Assembly: GCA_965222725.1 (NCBI GenBank)
Contig: OZ244969.1
Span: forward strand, 3,844,001 to 3,908,000
Length of the DNA: 64,000 bases
From: GCA-2748575 sp965222725
GTDB lineage: Bacteria; Pseudomonadota; Gammaproteobacteria; Pseudomonadales; Ketobacteraceae
Direction: 5' to 3'
In this document: piece after piece, positions 52,888 through 60,769 of the stretch
Layout of the letters: each line of letters opens with the position of its first letter
Position numbering within the stretch: position 1 is the stretch's first letter
Notes under the pieces: generated by a model
What the model was told of the DNA's origin: nothing
Databases searched by the model: none
Seen by the model: only the letters and a program-made list of their open reading frames with translations
Program-made: the position numbers and the translations under genes

Positions 52888-54711
52888 TCAGCTTTCCCGG
52901 ATACGTTCCAGCTGATGGGTGCCCTGATGCTTGCGATAATGACGTAGCAAGCGTGGCTCCTGTTCGCCGTCGTTAATATTCTTGTCGACCGTGTAGCACT
53001 TCCAGTCACAGGTGTTGTGGGTAAACTCCACGGTGGAATAGCCATGCTCGGACGAGTTGAAATACTCAATGTGCGGGTTCTGCAAACGGATCAGACCGTT
53101 GGAAACCCCGTCCAGAAACATTTTAACGGCCGGGTCGTTGGTTTTTGCGCCGATCATGTCCAGCAAACCGGCGGAGGTAACGGAAGGCGTCATAAACTCC
53201 ACCGCTACGTAGTTGTCGGCATTGTTTTTATCGGTGTTGAGGTAATCCAGTTTTATATGAGACGCAATATAAGAGTGCAGGTCACCGGTGAGCACGACAA
53301 GGTTGTCCACGCCGGCGGCTTTGATTTCTTTCGCCAGCAGATCCCGTTCGTAATCAAAGCCATCCCAGGCATCCACGTTAATGGGGCGGCGGAAGTCCTT
53401 GCGGGTAGGGTCTGATTGCGCCTGGCCACCAAACCAGATGGGGCCCATAAAGGTCTGGTTACCCAGCAGTTGCCAGCGGGTAGTGGAACCGGACAGGCCA
53501 TTCACCAGCCATTCAAACTGGTTTTGTCCCAGCATGGATTGTTCCTGATCCAGAAACCAGTTAGCGCAGAACAGTGGGGCGTATCTTTCCAGCGCATCTT
53601 TTTCGCCACAGGGGTGAGCGGTGCGGTAGGTACGGCCATCCAGCATGAATAAATCCACCAGATCCCCCAGCTGAATGTGACGGTAATATTTAAGGCGCTG
53701 GTGCGGATCCATGGAATCCATATCAAAGGTGACCCGCGCCGGCACGTATTCCAGCCAGGCCTGCTGGGAATCCAGCATTAACTGATTTAAGAGTTCCAGA
53801 CGGTGGCCTTCGAATTGTTCCGACAGGGTGTAGGGGTGATCCGGCAGGCCCAGGGTCTGGTTAGCGTAATCCCAGTAGGCATCGTTACCGGTTTCGTGGT
53901 CGTCCCGGGTAATGATCCAGGTGTGGTTTTCCATGGCCTGTTGCAGGAAGGGATCCGATCGGTAAGCCCGGTACAGTTTGCGGTAATCTTCCAGGTTCAT
54001 GGCAACCGGAAAATCCACGCTGGGCAGTTCGATCAGGCGGTCTGCAAAAGGCAGGCTCTGAAAGCGGGGATCACCGGCGGTTTCATAAATAAAGTCACCC
54101 AGGTGAATCACGAAGTCGATGCTTTCATCCCGGGCTACGGCGGCCAGGGCACCATAATAGCCATTGGTGAAATCCTGGCAGGTCAGCACTGCCATTTTCA
54201 TGCTGGCCAGGTTGGTCCCGTAAGCGGGTGCGGTTATACAGCGGCCGGTACGGCTGGCGGTATTGTCGTAAATAAAGCGGTAGTGGTATTGAGTACCCGG
54301 CAGCAACAGGCCATCCAGGTCCACATTGACCGTGTAATCACGGTATTCTGTGATTTCCTCCGGTTGCACCGTCAGATCCAGAATCACCTGTTCAAAGTCG
54401 GGATCTTCCGCCACTTCCACATACAGAGGTGCCTGGGCTTGCATGGCAGCTGGGTCTACCCGGGTCCACAAAATCACACCGGAGGGGCTGGGATCGCCCG
54501 ACGCCACGGAGAGGGAAAACACGCGCTCGGAATCAAAGCTCAGATTGGTGAAGCGGCTGGCTGCAGCACTTCGTGTGGTAAGGCCATTGCCGGTTTCAGT
54601 CGTGGAGCCATTATTGCCGGAGCCACCGCAACCGGCCATGGACATAACAAAAGGTGTGGCAGCGCCGGTGGCGAGCAAAGACAAAAATCGGCGGCGATCA
54701 AAATCACGCAT
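52888..54711 (-). CDS. phoD: PhoD-type alkaline phosphatase/phosphodiesterase, Tat-exported lipoprotein
   Basis: A 607-residue phosphoesterase of the PhoD family, which cleaves phosphomonoesters and diesters with an Fe/Ca centre. The N-terminus has a twin-arginine signal (DRRRFLSLLATGA, 5-17) ending in a lipobox (MAGC, Cys28), then a Ser/Gly/Asn linker. The PhoD N-domain has VASGDPSPSGVILWTRVDP; the metallophosphatase domain has CQDFTNGYYGAL, HLGDFIYETAGD, TRDDHETGNDAYW and TGDLHSYIAS. I start at ATG 54711 after GGAAGGAA; an upstream ATG adds 11 residues. A paralogue lies at 60770-63307. A Pho box upstream was not evident. Confidence 0.93.
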   Translation of the reverse strand: MRDFDRRRFLSLLATGAATPFVMSMAGCGGSGNNGSTTETGNGLTTRSAAASRFTNLSFDSERVFSLSVASGDPSPSGVILWTRVDPAAMQAQAPLYVEVAEDPDFEQVILDLTVQPEEITEYRDYTVNVDLDGLLLPGTQYHYRFIYDNTASRTGRCITAPAYGTNLASMKMAVLTCQDFTNGYYGALAAVARDESIDFVIHLGDFIYETAGDPRFQSLPFADRLIELPSVDFPVAMNLEDYRKLYRAYRSDPFLQQAMENHTWIITRDDHETGNDAYWDYANQTLGLPDHPYTLSEQFEGHRLELLNQLMLDSQQAWLEYVPARVTFDMDSMDPHQRLKYYRHIQLGDLVDLFMLDGRTYRTAHPCGEKDALERYAPLFCANWFLDQEQSMLGQNQFEWLVNGLSGSTTRWQLLGNQTFMGPIWFGGQAQSDPTRKDFRRPINVDAWDGFDYERDLLAKEIKAAGVDNLVVLTGDLHSYIASHIKLDYLNTDKNNADNYVAVEFMTPSVTSAGLLDMIGAKTNDPAVKMFLDGVSNGLIRLQNPHIEYFNSSEHGYSTVEFTHNTCDWKCYTVDKNINDGEQEPRLLRHYRKHQGTHQLERIRES

Positions 54712-54904
54712 GGTTCCTTCCCCAGGATTCTGTGGATCACGCAAAAGGTGTGATCAATTATTGAACAGGCGACCGTTATAACGGTTCAATATGTCGTTTT
54801 TATTTCGGTTACGAAAATCATACATTCGTACCAATGGTGATTCTAACCACTGGCAGACAGGGAAGGCACTGTAATATTGTTAAAATTGGTTAATCCAGTA
54901 AGGT

Positions 54905-55035
54905 GCTGTTATTCAGGCTCAAGGCTGTTACTCAGGCTCAAGGCTGTTACTCAGGCTCAAGGCTGTTATTCAGGCTCAAGGCTGTTATTCAGGCTCAAGG
55001 CTGTTACTCAAGCCCATGGCTGTATTCAGCTCAAG
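54905..55035. repeat. 19-bp tandem repeat array, seven units
   Basis: Units of GCTGTTAYTCAGGCTCAAG start at 54905, 54924, 54943, 54962 and 54981 (five copies differing only at the Y position), then a diverged unit at 55000 and a 17-base unit at 55019. The array ends one base before the stop codon of the small gene at 55037. The period is not a multiple of three. No spacers, so not CRISPR. It fills much of the 325-base gap between the PhoD gene start and the small gene. Confidence 0.95.
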
Positions 55036-55036
55036 G

Positions 55037-55321
55037 CTACAGGTAACGGCGGGCCATGAGCAGAATCCGAAACGCCATTTGCTTGATGGTATTCAGCTCT
55101 TTTTGCGGCAGGTGTTCTTCCAGTTGCTCTTTGAATATCACCAAAGGTTCAACTGCTTTCTTAAATTTATCGGGTAATTGATTGTTTTTGCGGTCTTTAT
55201 TGATGTCATAGCTTGTTTGTTTTTCTGGCCCAACAAGCGCATCGTGCTCGCTGACAGCGGATCCATTCATGGCCGACAGGCCCAGTACAACAATTACTAA
55301 AATGGCAGAACTGCGAATCAT
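55037..55321 (-). CDS. Small secreted hypothetical protein
   Basis: A 94-residue exported protein from ATG 55321 (MIRSSAILVIVVLGLSAMNG), chosen because AAGGA lies at good spacing; longer frames start at 55342 or 55378. After the signal (about 1-23) comes a charged, helical mature part (KDRKNNQLPDKFKKAVEPLV, then EQLEEHLPQKELNTIKQMAF). No family recognised. Its TAG stop is immediately followed by the 19-bp tandem array. It is divergent from ttcA. Confidence 0.6.
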   Translation of the reverse strand: MIRSSAILVIVVLGLSAMNGSAVSEHDALVGPEKQTSYDINKDRKNNQLPDKFKKAVEPLVIFKEQLEEHLPQKELNTIKQMAFRILLMARRYL

Positions 55322-55484
55322 TGATAACTTCCTTACTTCCATACCCACTCTTTCAGTGTAGCCAAGCGAAACTGGCACGATGGATTTGTTTGTTATAAGT
55401 CCCGCTATTGTTTATGTTGGTTTACTTCGCGCAGCGAATCAGGTAAAAACCGCTGCGAATCCAGAAATTGCCGACAGGAAAGCC

Positions 55485-56387
55485 ATGAGCACCAGTATTG
55501 CCAAGAAAGAGAAAACCCAGTTCAACAAGCTCCAGAAAAAGCTCCGCCGCGAAGTGGGCCGGGCCATTCAGGATTTTAATATGATTGAAGAGGGTGATCG
55601 GATCATGGTGTGCCTGTCGGGCGGCAAGGATTCCTACACCATGCTGGAGATTCTGCGTAATCTGCAGCACGATGCTCCGGTAAATTTTGAGCTGATCGCA
55701 GTAAACCTGGATCAGAAGCAGCCGGGCTTTCCCGAGCATGTACTCCCGGAATACCTGACAGAGCAGGGGGTGCCTTTCCATATTCTGGAGGAAGACACTT
55801 ACAGCGTGGTAAAAAGCCTGATTCCTGAGGGTAAAACCACCTGCTCACTCTGTTCCCGCTTACGCCGCGGGATTCTGTACAGTTTTGCAGAAGAGATAGG
55901 CGCGAATAAAATCGCACTGGGACACCACCGGGACGATATTATTGAAACCCTGTTCCTGAATATGTTTTACGGCGGCAAACTGAAAGCCATGCCGCCCAAG
56001 CTGAAAAGCGATGATGGCAAGCATGTGGTGATTAGGCCCCTGGCTTATTGCCGTGAGAAAGACATTATCCGCTTCAGCGATTTCAAGGAATTCCCCATCA
56101 TTCCCTGTAATCTTTGCGGTTCTCAGGAAAACCTGCAGCGGAAAAAGATCAAGGAAATGCTTCAGGGTTGGGATCGCCAGCATCCCGGGCGCCTGGAAAC
56201 CATCTTTGGTGCCATTGGTAATGTGGCTCCGTCACACCTGGCAGATTATTCGCTGTTTGATTTCAAGGGGCTGTCGCAGGACGCGGAAGACGATACGCTG
56301 GAAGATCCACCCACCAGTGTGGATGCCCGTTTTGTGGACGAGGATGATAGCCAGCAGAAGCTGAACATTGTTAATATCCATCATTAA
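55485..56387 (+). CDS. ttcA: tRNA 2-thiocytidine synthetase TtcA
   Basis: Thiolates cytidine-32 of certain tRNAs in an ATP- and Fe-S-dependent reaction. A 300-residue protein with the PP-loop SGGKDS (45-50) and the cluster-binding cysteine pairs CSLC (Cys120, Cys123) and CNLC (Cys208, Cys211). I use ATG 55485 (MSTSIAKKEK) with AGGAAAG upstream; the frame is open 105 bases further, but that part has no TtcA similarity. In many bacteria ttcA is under oxygen-responsive control; no clear FNR box was seen. Confidence 0.97.
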   Translation: MSTSIAKKEKTQFNKLQKKLRREVGRAIQDFNMIEEGDRIMVCLSGGKDSYTMLEILRNLQHDAPVNFELIAVNLDQKQPGFPEHVLPEYLTEQGVPFHILEEDTYSVVKSLIPEGKTTCSLCSRLRRGILYSFAEEIGANKIALGHHRDDIIETLFLNMFYGGKLKAMPPKLKSDDGKHVVIRPLAYCREKDIIRFSDFKEFPIIPCNLCGSQENLQRKKIKEMLQGWDRQHPGRLETIFGAIGNVAPSHLADYSLFDFKGLSQDAEDDTLEDPPTSVDARFVDEDDSQQKLNIVNIHH

Positions 56388-56429
56388 ATAAATCCCCGCA
56401 CCTGATTAAAACAATAAAGAGAGTCAGTT

Positions 56430-57659
56430 TTGCTGAACTACCTCTGGGCCTTTTTTATTCTCGGATCCATTGCTGCCGGTTTCTGGCAGTTTCTCTGGCT
56501 GGATGATGCCACTGTTTTCCAAAACCTGATTCAGGCAACCTTCGATATGGCCAAGCTCAGCGCCGAGATTGCCATTGGGCTGATCGGTGTACTGTCGCTG
56601 TGGCTGGGCTTTTTTAAAATTGCCGAAGCGGCAGGATTGATTAAAGTGCTGAGTCGGGGGCTGGCGCCTTTTTTTCATGCGCTGATGCCCGGCGTTCCCA
56701 AAGATCACCCTGCCATGGGATCCATGACCATGAACCTGGGCGCCAATATGCTGGGGCTGGATAACGCCGCCACGCCCCTGGGTTTGAAAGCCATGCAGGA
56801 TCTGCAGCAGCTCAATCAGGGATCCAGTACCGCCAGTAACGCCCAGATCCTGTTTCTGGTGCTGAATACCTCTTCTGTTACGCTTTTACCGGTCACGATT
56901 TTTATGTACCGGGCTCAACTGGGTGCGCAGGATCCCGCAGCGGTGTTTCTGCCCATTCTGTTTGCTACCTGCTGTTCCACCCTGGTGGGTTTGCTGGTGG
57001 TGGCCTGGATTCAGCGGCTGCCGGTGTATAAACCGGTGGTGCTGGGCTACCTTGGGGGCTTTGTGGCGTTGGTGGCAAGCTTGGGGGTGTATGTCAGTAG
57101 TCTCGATCAGGAGTCGTTAGTTGGGTTTTCCTCGGCCCTTGCCAATGGCGTGTTGTTGTTGGTGATCGGGCTATTTGTGGGAGTAGGGCTGAAGCGCGGT
57201 GTGCAGGTGTATGAGGTTTTCGTGGAGGGGGCGAAGGAAGGCTTCAACATGAGTATCAAACTGATTCCCTATCTTGTGGCGATGCTGGTGGCCATTGGTA
57301 TGCTGCGGGCAAGTGGATTACTGGACGCTTTGATCGGAGTGATCAAATGGTTGCTCGCGCCCGTTGTCAGCGATCTGGCTTTTATTGATGCGTTACCCGT
57401 GGCCTTTATGAAACCCTTCAGTGGCAGTGGATCCCGAGCACTGATGCTGGAAAATATGGAGCACTTCGGGGCGGACTCTTTTCAGGGGTTATTGTCAGCG
57501 GTTATGCAAGGGAGCACAGAAACTACCTTTTATGTGCTGGCGGTATATTTTGGATCTGTAGGCGTTACCCGAATCCGCCATGCGGTATTCTGCGGGCTAG
57601 TGGCAGATCTGGCGGGGATTATTGCGGCAATATTGATTTGTTATGCTTTTTTCAGTTGA
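56430..57659 (+). CDS. SpmA-SpmB-type fused nucleoside-recognition membrane protein
   Basis: A 409-residue integral membrane protein made of two Gate/nucleoside-recognition domains. The SpmA-like half (about 1-200) has ILSLWLGFFKIAEAAGL-type sequence and TMNLGANMLGLDNAATPLGLKAM; the SpmB-like half (about 230-409) has VEGAKEGFNMSIKLIPYLVAML and MKPFSGSGSRALMLE. In spore formers SpmA and SpmB are separate; the fusion is common in Gram-negatives that do not sporulate, where the role is unknown. TTG start at 56430 (TTGCTGAAC) after AGAGAG. Confidence 0.9.
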   Translation: MLNYLWAFFILGSIAAGFWQFLWLDDATVFQNLIQATFDMAKLSAEIAIGLIGVLSLWLGFFKIAEAAGLIKVLSRGLAPFFHALMPGVPKDHPAMGSMTMNLGANMLGLDNAATPLGLKAMQDLQQLNQGSSTASNAQILFLVLNTSSVTLLPVTIFMYRAQLGAQDPAAVFLPILFATCCSTLVGLLVVAWIQRLPVYKPVVLGYLGGFVALVASLGVYVSSLDQESLVGFSSALANGVLLLVIGLFVGVGLKRGVQVYEVFVEGAKEGFNMSIKLIPYLVAMLVAIGMLRASGLLDALIGVIKWLLAPVVSDLAFIDALPVAFMKPFSGSGSRALMLENMEHFGADSFQGLLSAVMQGSTETTFYVLAVYFGSVGVTRIRHAVFCGLVADLAGIIAAILICYAFFS

Positions 57660-57690
57660 GGCAAACAAGTTGGGCACAAAAGCCGAACAT

Positions 57691-57720
57691 AAAAAAGGGA
57701 AGCCGAGGCTTCCCTTTCTA
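57691..57720. terminator. Bidirectional terminator between SpmAB and PEP-CTERM genes
   Basis: A-run, AAAGGGAAGC, CGAG loop, GCTTCCCTTT, T-rich. Serves both convergent genes. Confidence 0.88.
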
Positions 57721-57742
57721 TCTTTGAGTCGCTGGCGCGGTA

Positions 57743-58411
57743 TCAGCTAATGCGCTTGCGGCTTGCTACCAGACCAGCCAGGCCCAGTGCGAAGATCGCC
57801 ATACTGGCAGGTTCCGGAACGTTCACAGTGACGCGAACAATCATGTCCTGATAATCACGGTCGCCACCGGTGCCGCCCAGCAGATCCAGGTCTTCCCAAC
57901 CCAGAATGAAGGTGTTTTCCAGTTCTTCTACTTCAAAGATGGCTACCTGAGTGTCGCCGTGGCTGTTCAGGTTGCTTTCGGTGAACATGCGATTGCCGCT
58001 GACGCCGTTAGGATCGATGTAGAAACCGAACTCAGTCATGGAATCGAAAGTGATGGTCACGGGAGCACTGTTCAGGTCGTCTGCACCGCTGAAGATCTGC
58101 TCGGCATCAAAGGGGTTGCTGGCATCGTACCAACCAAAGGTGGTGTTGTAACGGTAGCCGGCGATCTCTTCCAGAATGACGCTGGTAGCACCCAGGCCCA
58201 GAAAAGTTTCATTGATCCCGCCAGTATTGATCAGGTTCAGTGTCAGGTCAGTGCCGGCTTCGTCTTCCATGGAATTCAGAACGCTGTCGATGTTACAGCC
58301 GGTGCAATCCCAGGAGCTTCCTAAAGGCAGGCCGCCGGTATTAACAACGTAGGCGTTTGCCGTTCCAACAAGACCAAGACCCAAAACAGCAGATGCTAAC
58401 AATTTCTTCAT
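57743..58411 (-). CDS. PEP-CTERM sorting-signal protein (DUF4114-type)
   Basis: A 222-residue exported protein. Signal peptide about 1-20 (ending GTANA). The mature part has a CTGC motif and a Ca-binding-like DUF4114 segment (ILGWEDLDLLGGTGGDRDYQ). The C-terminus is a full PEP-CTERM signal at 198-222: VPEPAS, a hydrophobic helix (MAIFALGLAGLVA) and a basic tail (SRKRIS). Such proteins are processed by an exosortase encoded elsewhere and are tied to exopolysaccharide or biofilm matrix. A sigma-54 promoter about 55 bases upstream of the ATG (58465-58480) suggests regulation by the PrsK/PrsR-type system. Confidence 0.92.
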   Translation of the reverse strand: MKKLLASAVLGLGLVGTANAYVVNTGGLPLGSSWDCTGCNIDSVLNSMEDEAGTDLTLNLINTGGINETFLGLGATSVILEEIAGYRYNTTFGWYDASNPFDAEQIFSGADDLNSAPVTITFDSMTEFGFYIDPNGVSGNRMFTESNLNSHGDTQVAIFEVEELENTFILGWEDLDLLGGTGGDRDYQDMIVRVTVNVPEPASMAIFALGLAGLVASRKRIS

Positions 58412-58464
58412 AACTAAACCTTTTAACTAAATACGCGAGTGTTATTAAAATTTGCGTTCATATA

Positions 58465-58480
58465 AGCAGGTATCGTGCCA
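58465..58480 (-). promoter_or_regulatory. Sigma-54 (RpoN) promoter of the PEP-CTERM gene
   Basis: On the minus strand: TGGCACGATACCTGCT. The -24 GG and -12 GC are 10 bases apart as required (consensus TGGCACG-N4-TTGC), with only the first T of TTGC changed to C. The predicted transcript starts near 58455, giving a 5' UTR of about 45 bases before the ATG at 58411. Confidence 0.8.
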
Positions 58481-58668
58481 GATAAAAATATTCAATAAAA
58501 ACAACCAGATAGGATGCTTGTGTGAACTGGTTCACTTTTTGTTGTTAAAGCTTCCGACACTTAATCCTTCATGCAGGTTATTTGGGTGTCTAAAAAACCG
58601 ACAATTGGAAGCGGCATCAATACCCGCTAATATTTGCGAATCAGAAATAATAAGAAAGGAAACGAACG

Positions 58669-59712
58669 TTGAACGGGTTGCTACATATCATTCTTGAAAA
58701 CAAATCCGGGTGTCGTGCCTCTTGGACCAGGGCAGGTTTCCTTGTGCTGCTGGTCAGCTGCCTGGCGGGCTGCAAAGTCTCTCTGAATGTGGAAGGTAAC
58801 GGTGCGGGCGAGATTCATATGACGCCGGGAGAATTGGTGTGTGGAAATCTTGATGCGGACTGCGCCGGTACACTCCCAATCGGTAGCACCGCATTAATAA
58901 CGGCAGTCCCCGCTGACGGGAGCGTATTTTCCGGCTGGGCTGAAGGCTGTGAAGGAACTGATCCGGTATGCGAGTTACCTATCACCGGCCCGAAAAGCGT
59001 ATCTGCCATTTTTGAACGGCCGGAGTATGTTGAGCAACCTGCAGATTGCAGTGATGCCGCTGCCAACTCTCTGTGCCTGTCACCAAAGCAGTCTGCTGAT
59101 TATTACGCTGAACAAAGTGTGAAGTACTTTCTCACCATGGAATCCTCCGTCAGCCCGTTGGTTATACCCAATTACTCGGAACGGGTGGTGCGCTGGGAAT
59201 GGCCGCCCTGGTTACTGTTAACTGGTTACGGCCGCTTTAATCTGATCTGGACCGATATCGTGTTAAAGCTCAATCCCACCAGTTACGCCGTACTGAATTG
59301 CCAGGGATTTGATGTGCAGCCGTTTGGCCGCTGCCATGTGGTGTTTGATTACAGTGGTGAGTTGTGCCCGATTTATGAAGAGTTCACCTTCAACGACCAG
59401 GGTGAGATTACCTTTATCGAAGCCTGGACCGATATGCCCGGCTGGATACCCATGGCGCCAGAAGATTACTGGGCAGAGGGGAATATCCCGGGACGGCTTT
59501 CCACCCGGGTGCCGGGTTTGGGGAATCAGACCGGTCTGGTGGACTGGCACAGTGACGCTGTTCAGCAGGCCGCGGCCGGCGACGCGGATCTGGCGGAGCT
59601 GGTACACCGGGTGAATGATCCTTATCGAACCTGGGCTAAAGAGCTTGTTGAAAATACCCAGGCACTGGCCGAGGGCTGTGATCCGGATCATGTGGGATTT
59701 GAGTTAGATTAA
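58669..59712 (+). CDS. Lipoprotein with divergent InlB B-repeat and NTF2-like end
   Basis: A 347-residue predicted lipoprotein with lipobox LAGC (Cys35). A divergent InlB B-repeat domain follows (about 38-115: LPIGSTALITAVPADGSVFSG, then WAEGC and GPKSVSAIF). The second half (about 140-270) contains a segment like SnoaL/NTF2 folds (YAVLNCQGFDVQPFGRC, IYEEFTFNDQGEITFIEAW). Several cysteines suggest disulfides. TTG start at 58669 with AAAGGAA upstream. Divergent from the PEP-CTERM gene. Ligand-binding surface protein is a guess. Confidence 0.72.
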   Translation: MNGLLHIILENKSGCRASWTRAGFLVLLVSCLAGCKVSLNVEGNGAGEIHMTPGELVCGNLDADCAGTLPIGSTALITAVPADGSVFSGWAEGCEGTDPVCELPITGPKSVSAIFERPEYVEQPADCSDAAANSLCLSPKQSADYYAEQSVKYFLTMESSVSPLVIPNYSERVVRWEWPPWLLLTGYGRFNLIWTDIVLKLNPTSYAVLNCQGFDVQPFGRCHVVFDYSGELCPIYEEFTFNDQGEITFIEAWTDMPGWIPMAPEDYWAEGNIPGRLSTRVPGLGNQTGLVDWHSDAVQQAAAGDADLAELVHRVNDPYRTWAKELVENTQALAEGCDPDHVGFELD

Positions 59713-59771
59713 CACGGGCATTTTCTGGCATAATTTACCAAATTTATTTTGAATGGTTTGGTATTAATTAA

Positions 59772-60740
59772 ATGAATGTTGGTCGTGTTGATCTGAACTT
59801 GCTGGTTTACCTGGATGTGCTGCTAAGGGAAAAAAACGTTACCCGTGCGGCGGAGAAACTGGGGATTACCCAGCCGGCCATGAGTAATGGTTTGCGGCGC
59901 TTGCGTGAGCTGTTCAATGACCCATTGCTGATCCGTTCCAGCGAAGGTATGCGGCCCACTGAGCGGGCCCTGGATATTCAGCCCAAGGTGCGCCGTATAC
60001 TGGAAGAAACCCAGCATATTCTGGAACCCAAGCAGGAGTTCAAACCGCTCATTGCCCGGCGAGTGTACCGCATCATGGCGTCGGACTACGCCGAAGCCAC
60101 GCTGTTGCCCACGCTGATCAAGCACATCCGTTCTGAAGCCCCCAATATTATTCTCGATTTTCTTACCCCGTCTGATGTGAGTTATCAGGATATGGAACAG
60201 GGCAGGGTGGATATGGCGATAAACCGCTTTAACGAAATACCCCAGTCGTTCCATCAAACCACATTGTGGACGGACACTTTTTCCTGCCTGATTAATTACC
60301 GCAACCCCATTGTTCAGTCGTTTAACCTGAAAAGTTATCTGGCAGCGCAACATATCTGGGTAAGTAAAACCGGCATGGGTGTGGGGTTTGGCGTTAACCC
60401 GGATAAATCCGGTGGTCTTGGCTGGATCGACCAGGCACTGGCCAGAATAGGGCAGAAACGCAAAATCACTATTTTTACCCGGCATTATCAAATGCCCGGG
60501 CTTCTTGCCCAGAACAATGATCTGATTGCCACCCTGCCAACGCGCATAGCCATTATGCAGGCGGAGAATCCCAACCTGGTGATCCGCGATCCGCCGTTTT
60601 ATATTCCGGCGTTTGAATTGAAAATGGCCTGGAGTCCGCTGTTGCACCACAATCCGGCCCACCAGTGGTTACGCAGGCTAATTGTGTATACGGCGCAAAG
60701 GATTATGGAAGAAGAGGAGATAAAAAAAGCCGAGGGGTGA
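59772..60740 (+). CDS. LysR-family transcriptional regulator
   Basis: A 322-residue LysR-type regulator. N-terminal winged HTH: LNLLVYLDVLLREKNVTRAA, then EKLGITQPAMSNGLRRLREL. Effector domain about 90-310. The substrate-binding part has the NodD/SyrM/PcaQ-like feel (YRIMASDYAEATLLPTLIKH). The target is unknown; it is not divergent to any obvious metabolic operon, being flanked by a lipoprotein gene and a convergent PhoD gene. Weak ribosome site. Its last codons form part of a terminator. Confidence 0.92.
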   Translation: MNVGRVDLNLLVYLDVLLREKNVTRAAEKLGITQPAMSNGLRRLRELFNDPLLIRSSEGMRPTERALDIQPKVRRILEETQHILEPKQEFKPLIARRVYRIMASDYAEATLLPTLIKHIRSEAPNIILDFLTPSDVSYQDMEQGRVDMAINRFNEIPQSFHQTTLWTDTFSCLINYRNPIVQSFNLKSYLAAQHIWVSKTGMGVGFGVNPDKSGGLGWIDQALARIGQKRKITIFTRHYQMPGLLAQNNDLIATLPTRIAIMQAENPNLVIRDPPFYIPAFELKMAWSPLLHHNPAHQWLRRLIVYTAQRIMEEEEIKKAEG

Positions 60741-60753
60741 GCCTCGGCTTTTT
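60724..60753. terminator. Bidirectional terminator overlapping the 3' end of the LysR gene
   Basis: AAAAAGCCGAGG (60724-60735), GGTGAG loop, CCTCGGCTTTTT (60742-60753): a 12-bp stem. The stop codon of the LysR gene (60738-60740) lies in the loop. Confidence 0.93.
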
Positions 60754-60769
60754 ACAATGAAGGTGCGCC

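Noticed and set aside
53803..54753. 316-residue plus-strand frame opposite phoD
   Set aside because: Antisense shadow; phoD on the other strand has clear motifs throughout.
54905..55035. CRISPR array at the 19-bp repeats
   Set aside because: Units are contiguous with no spacers, and no cas genes are present.
54877..55059. 60-residue plus-strand frame across the 19-bp array
   Set aside because: It only stays open because the repeat happens to lack stops in that frame; it has no start signal and encodes a 57-base periodic peptide.
55374..55389. Sigma-54-like TGGCACG upstream of ttcA
   Set aside because: Good -24 element, but the -12 region reads TTTG without GC.
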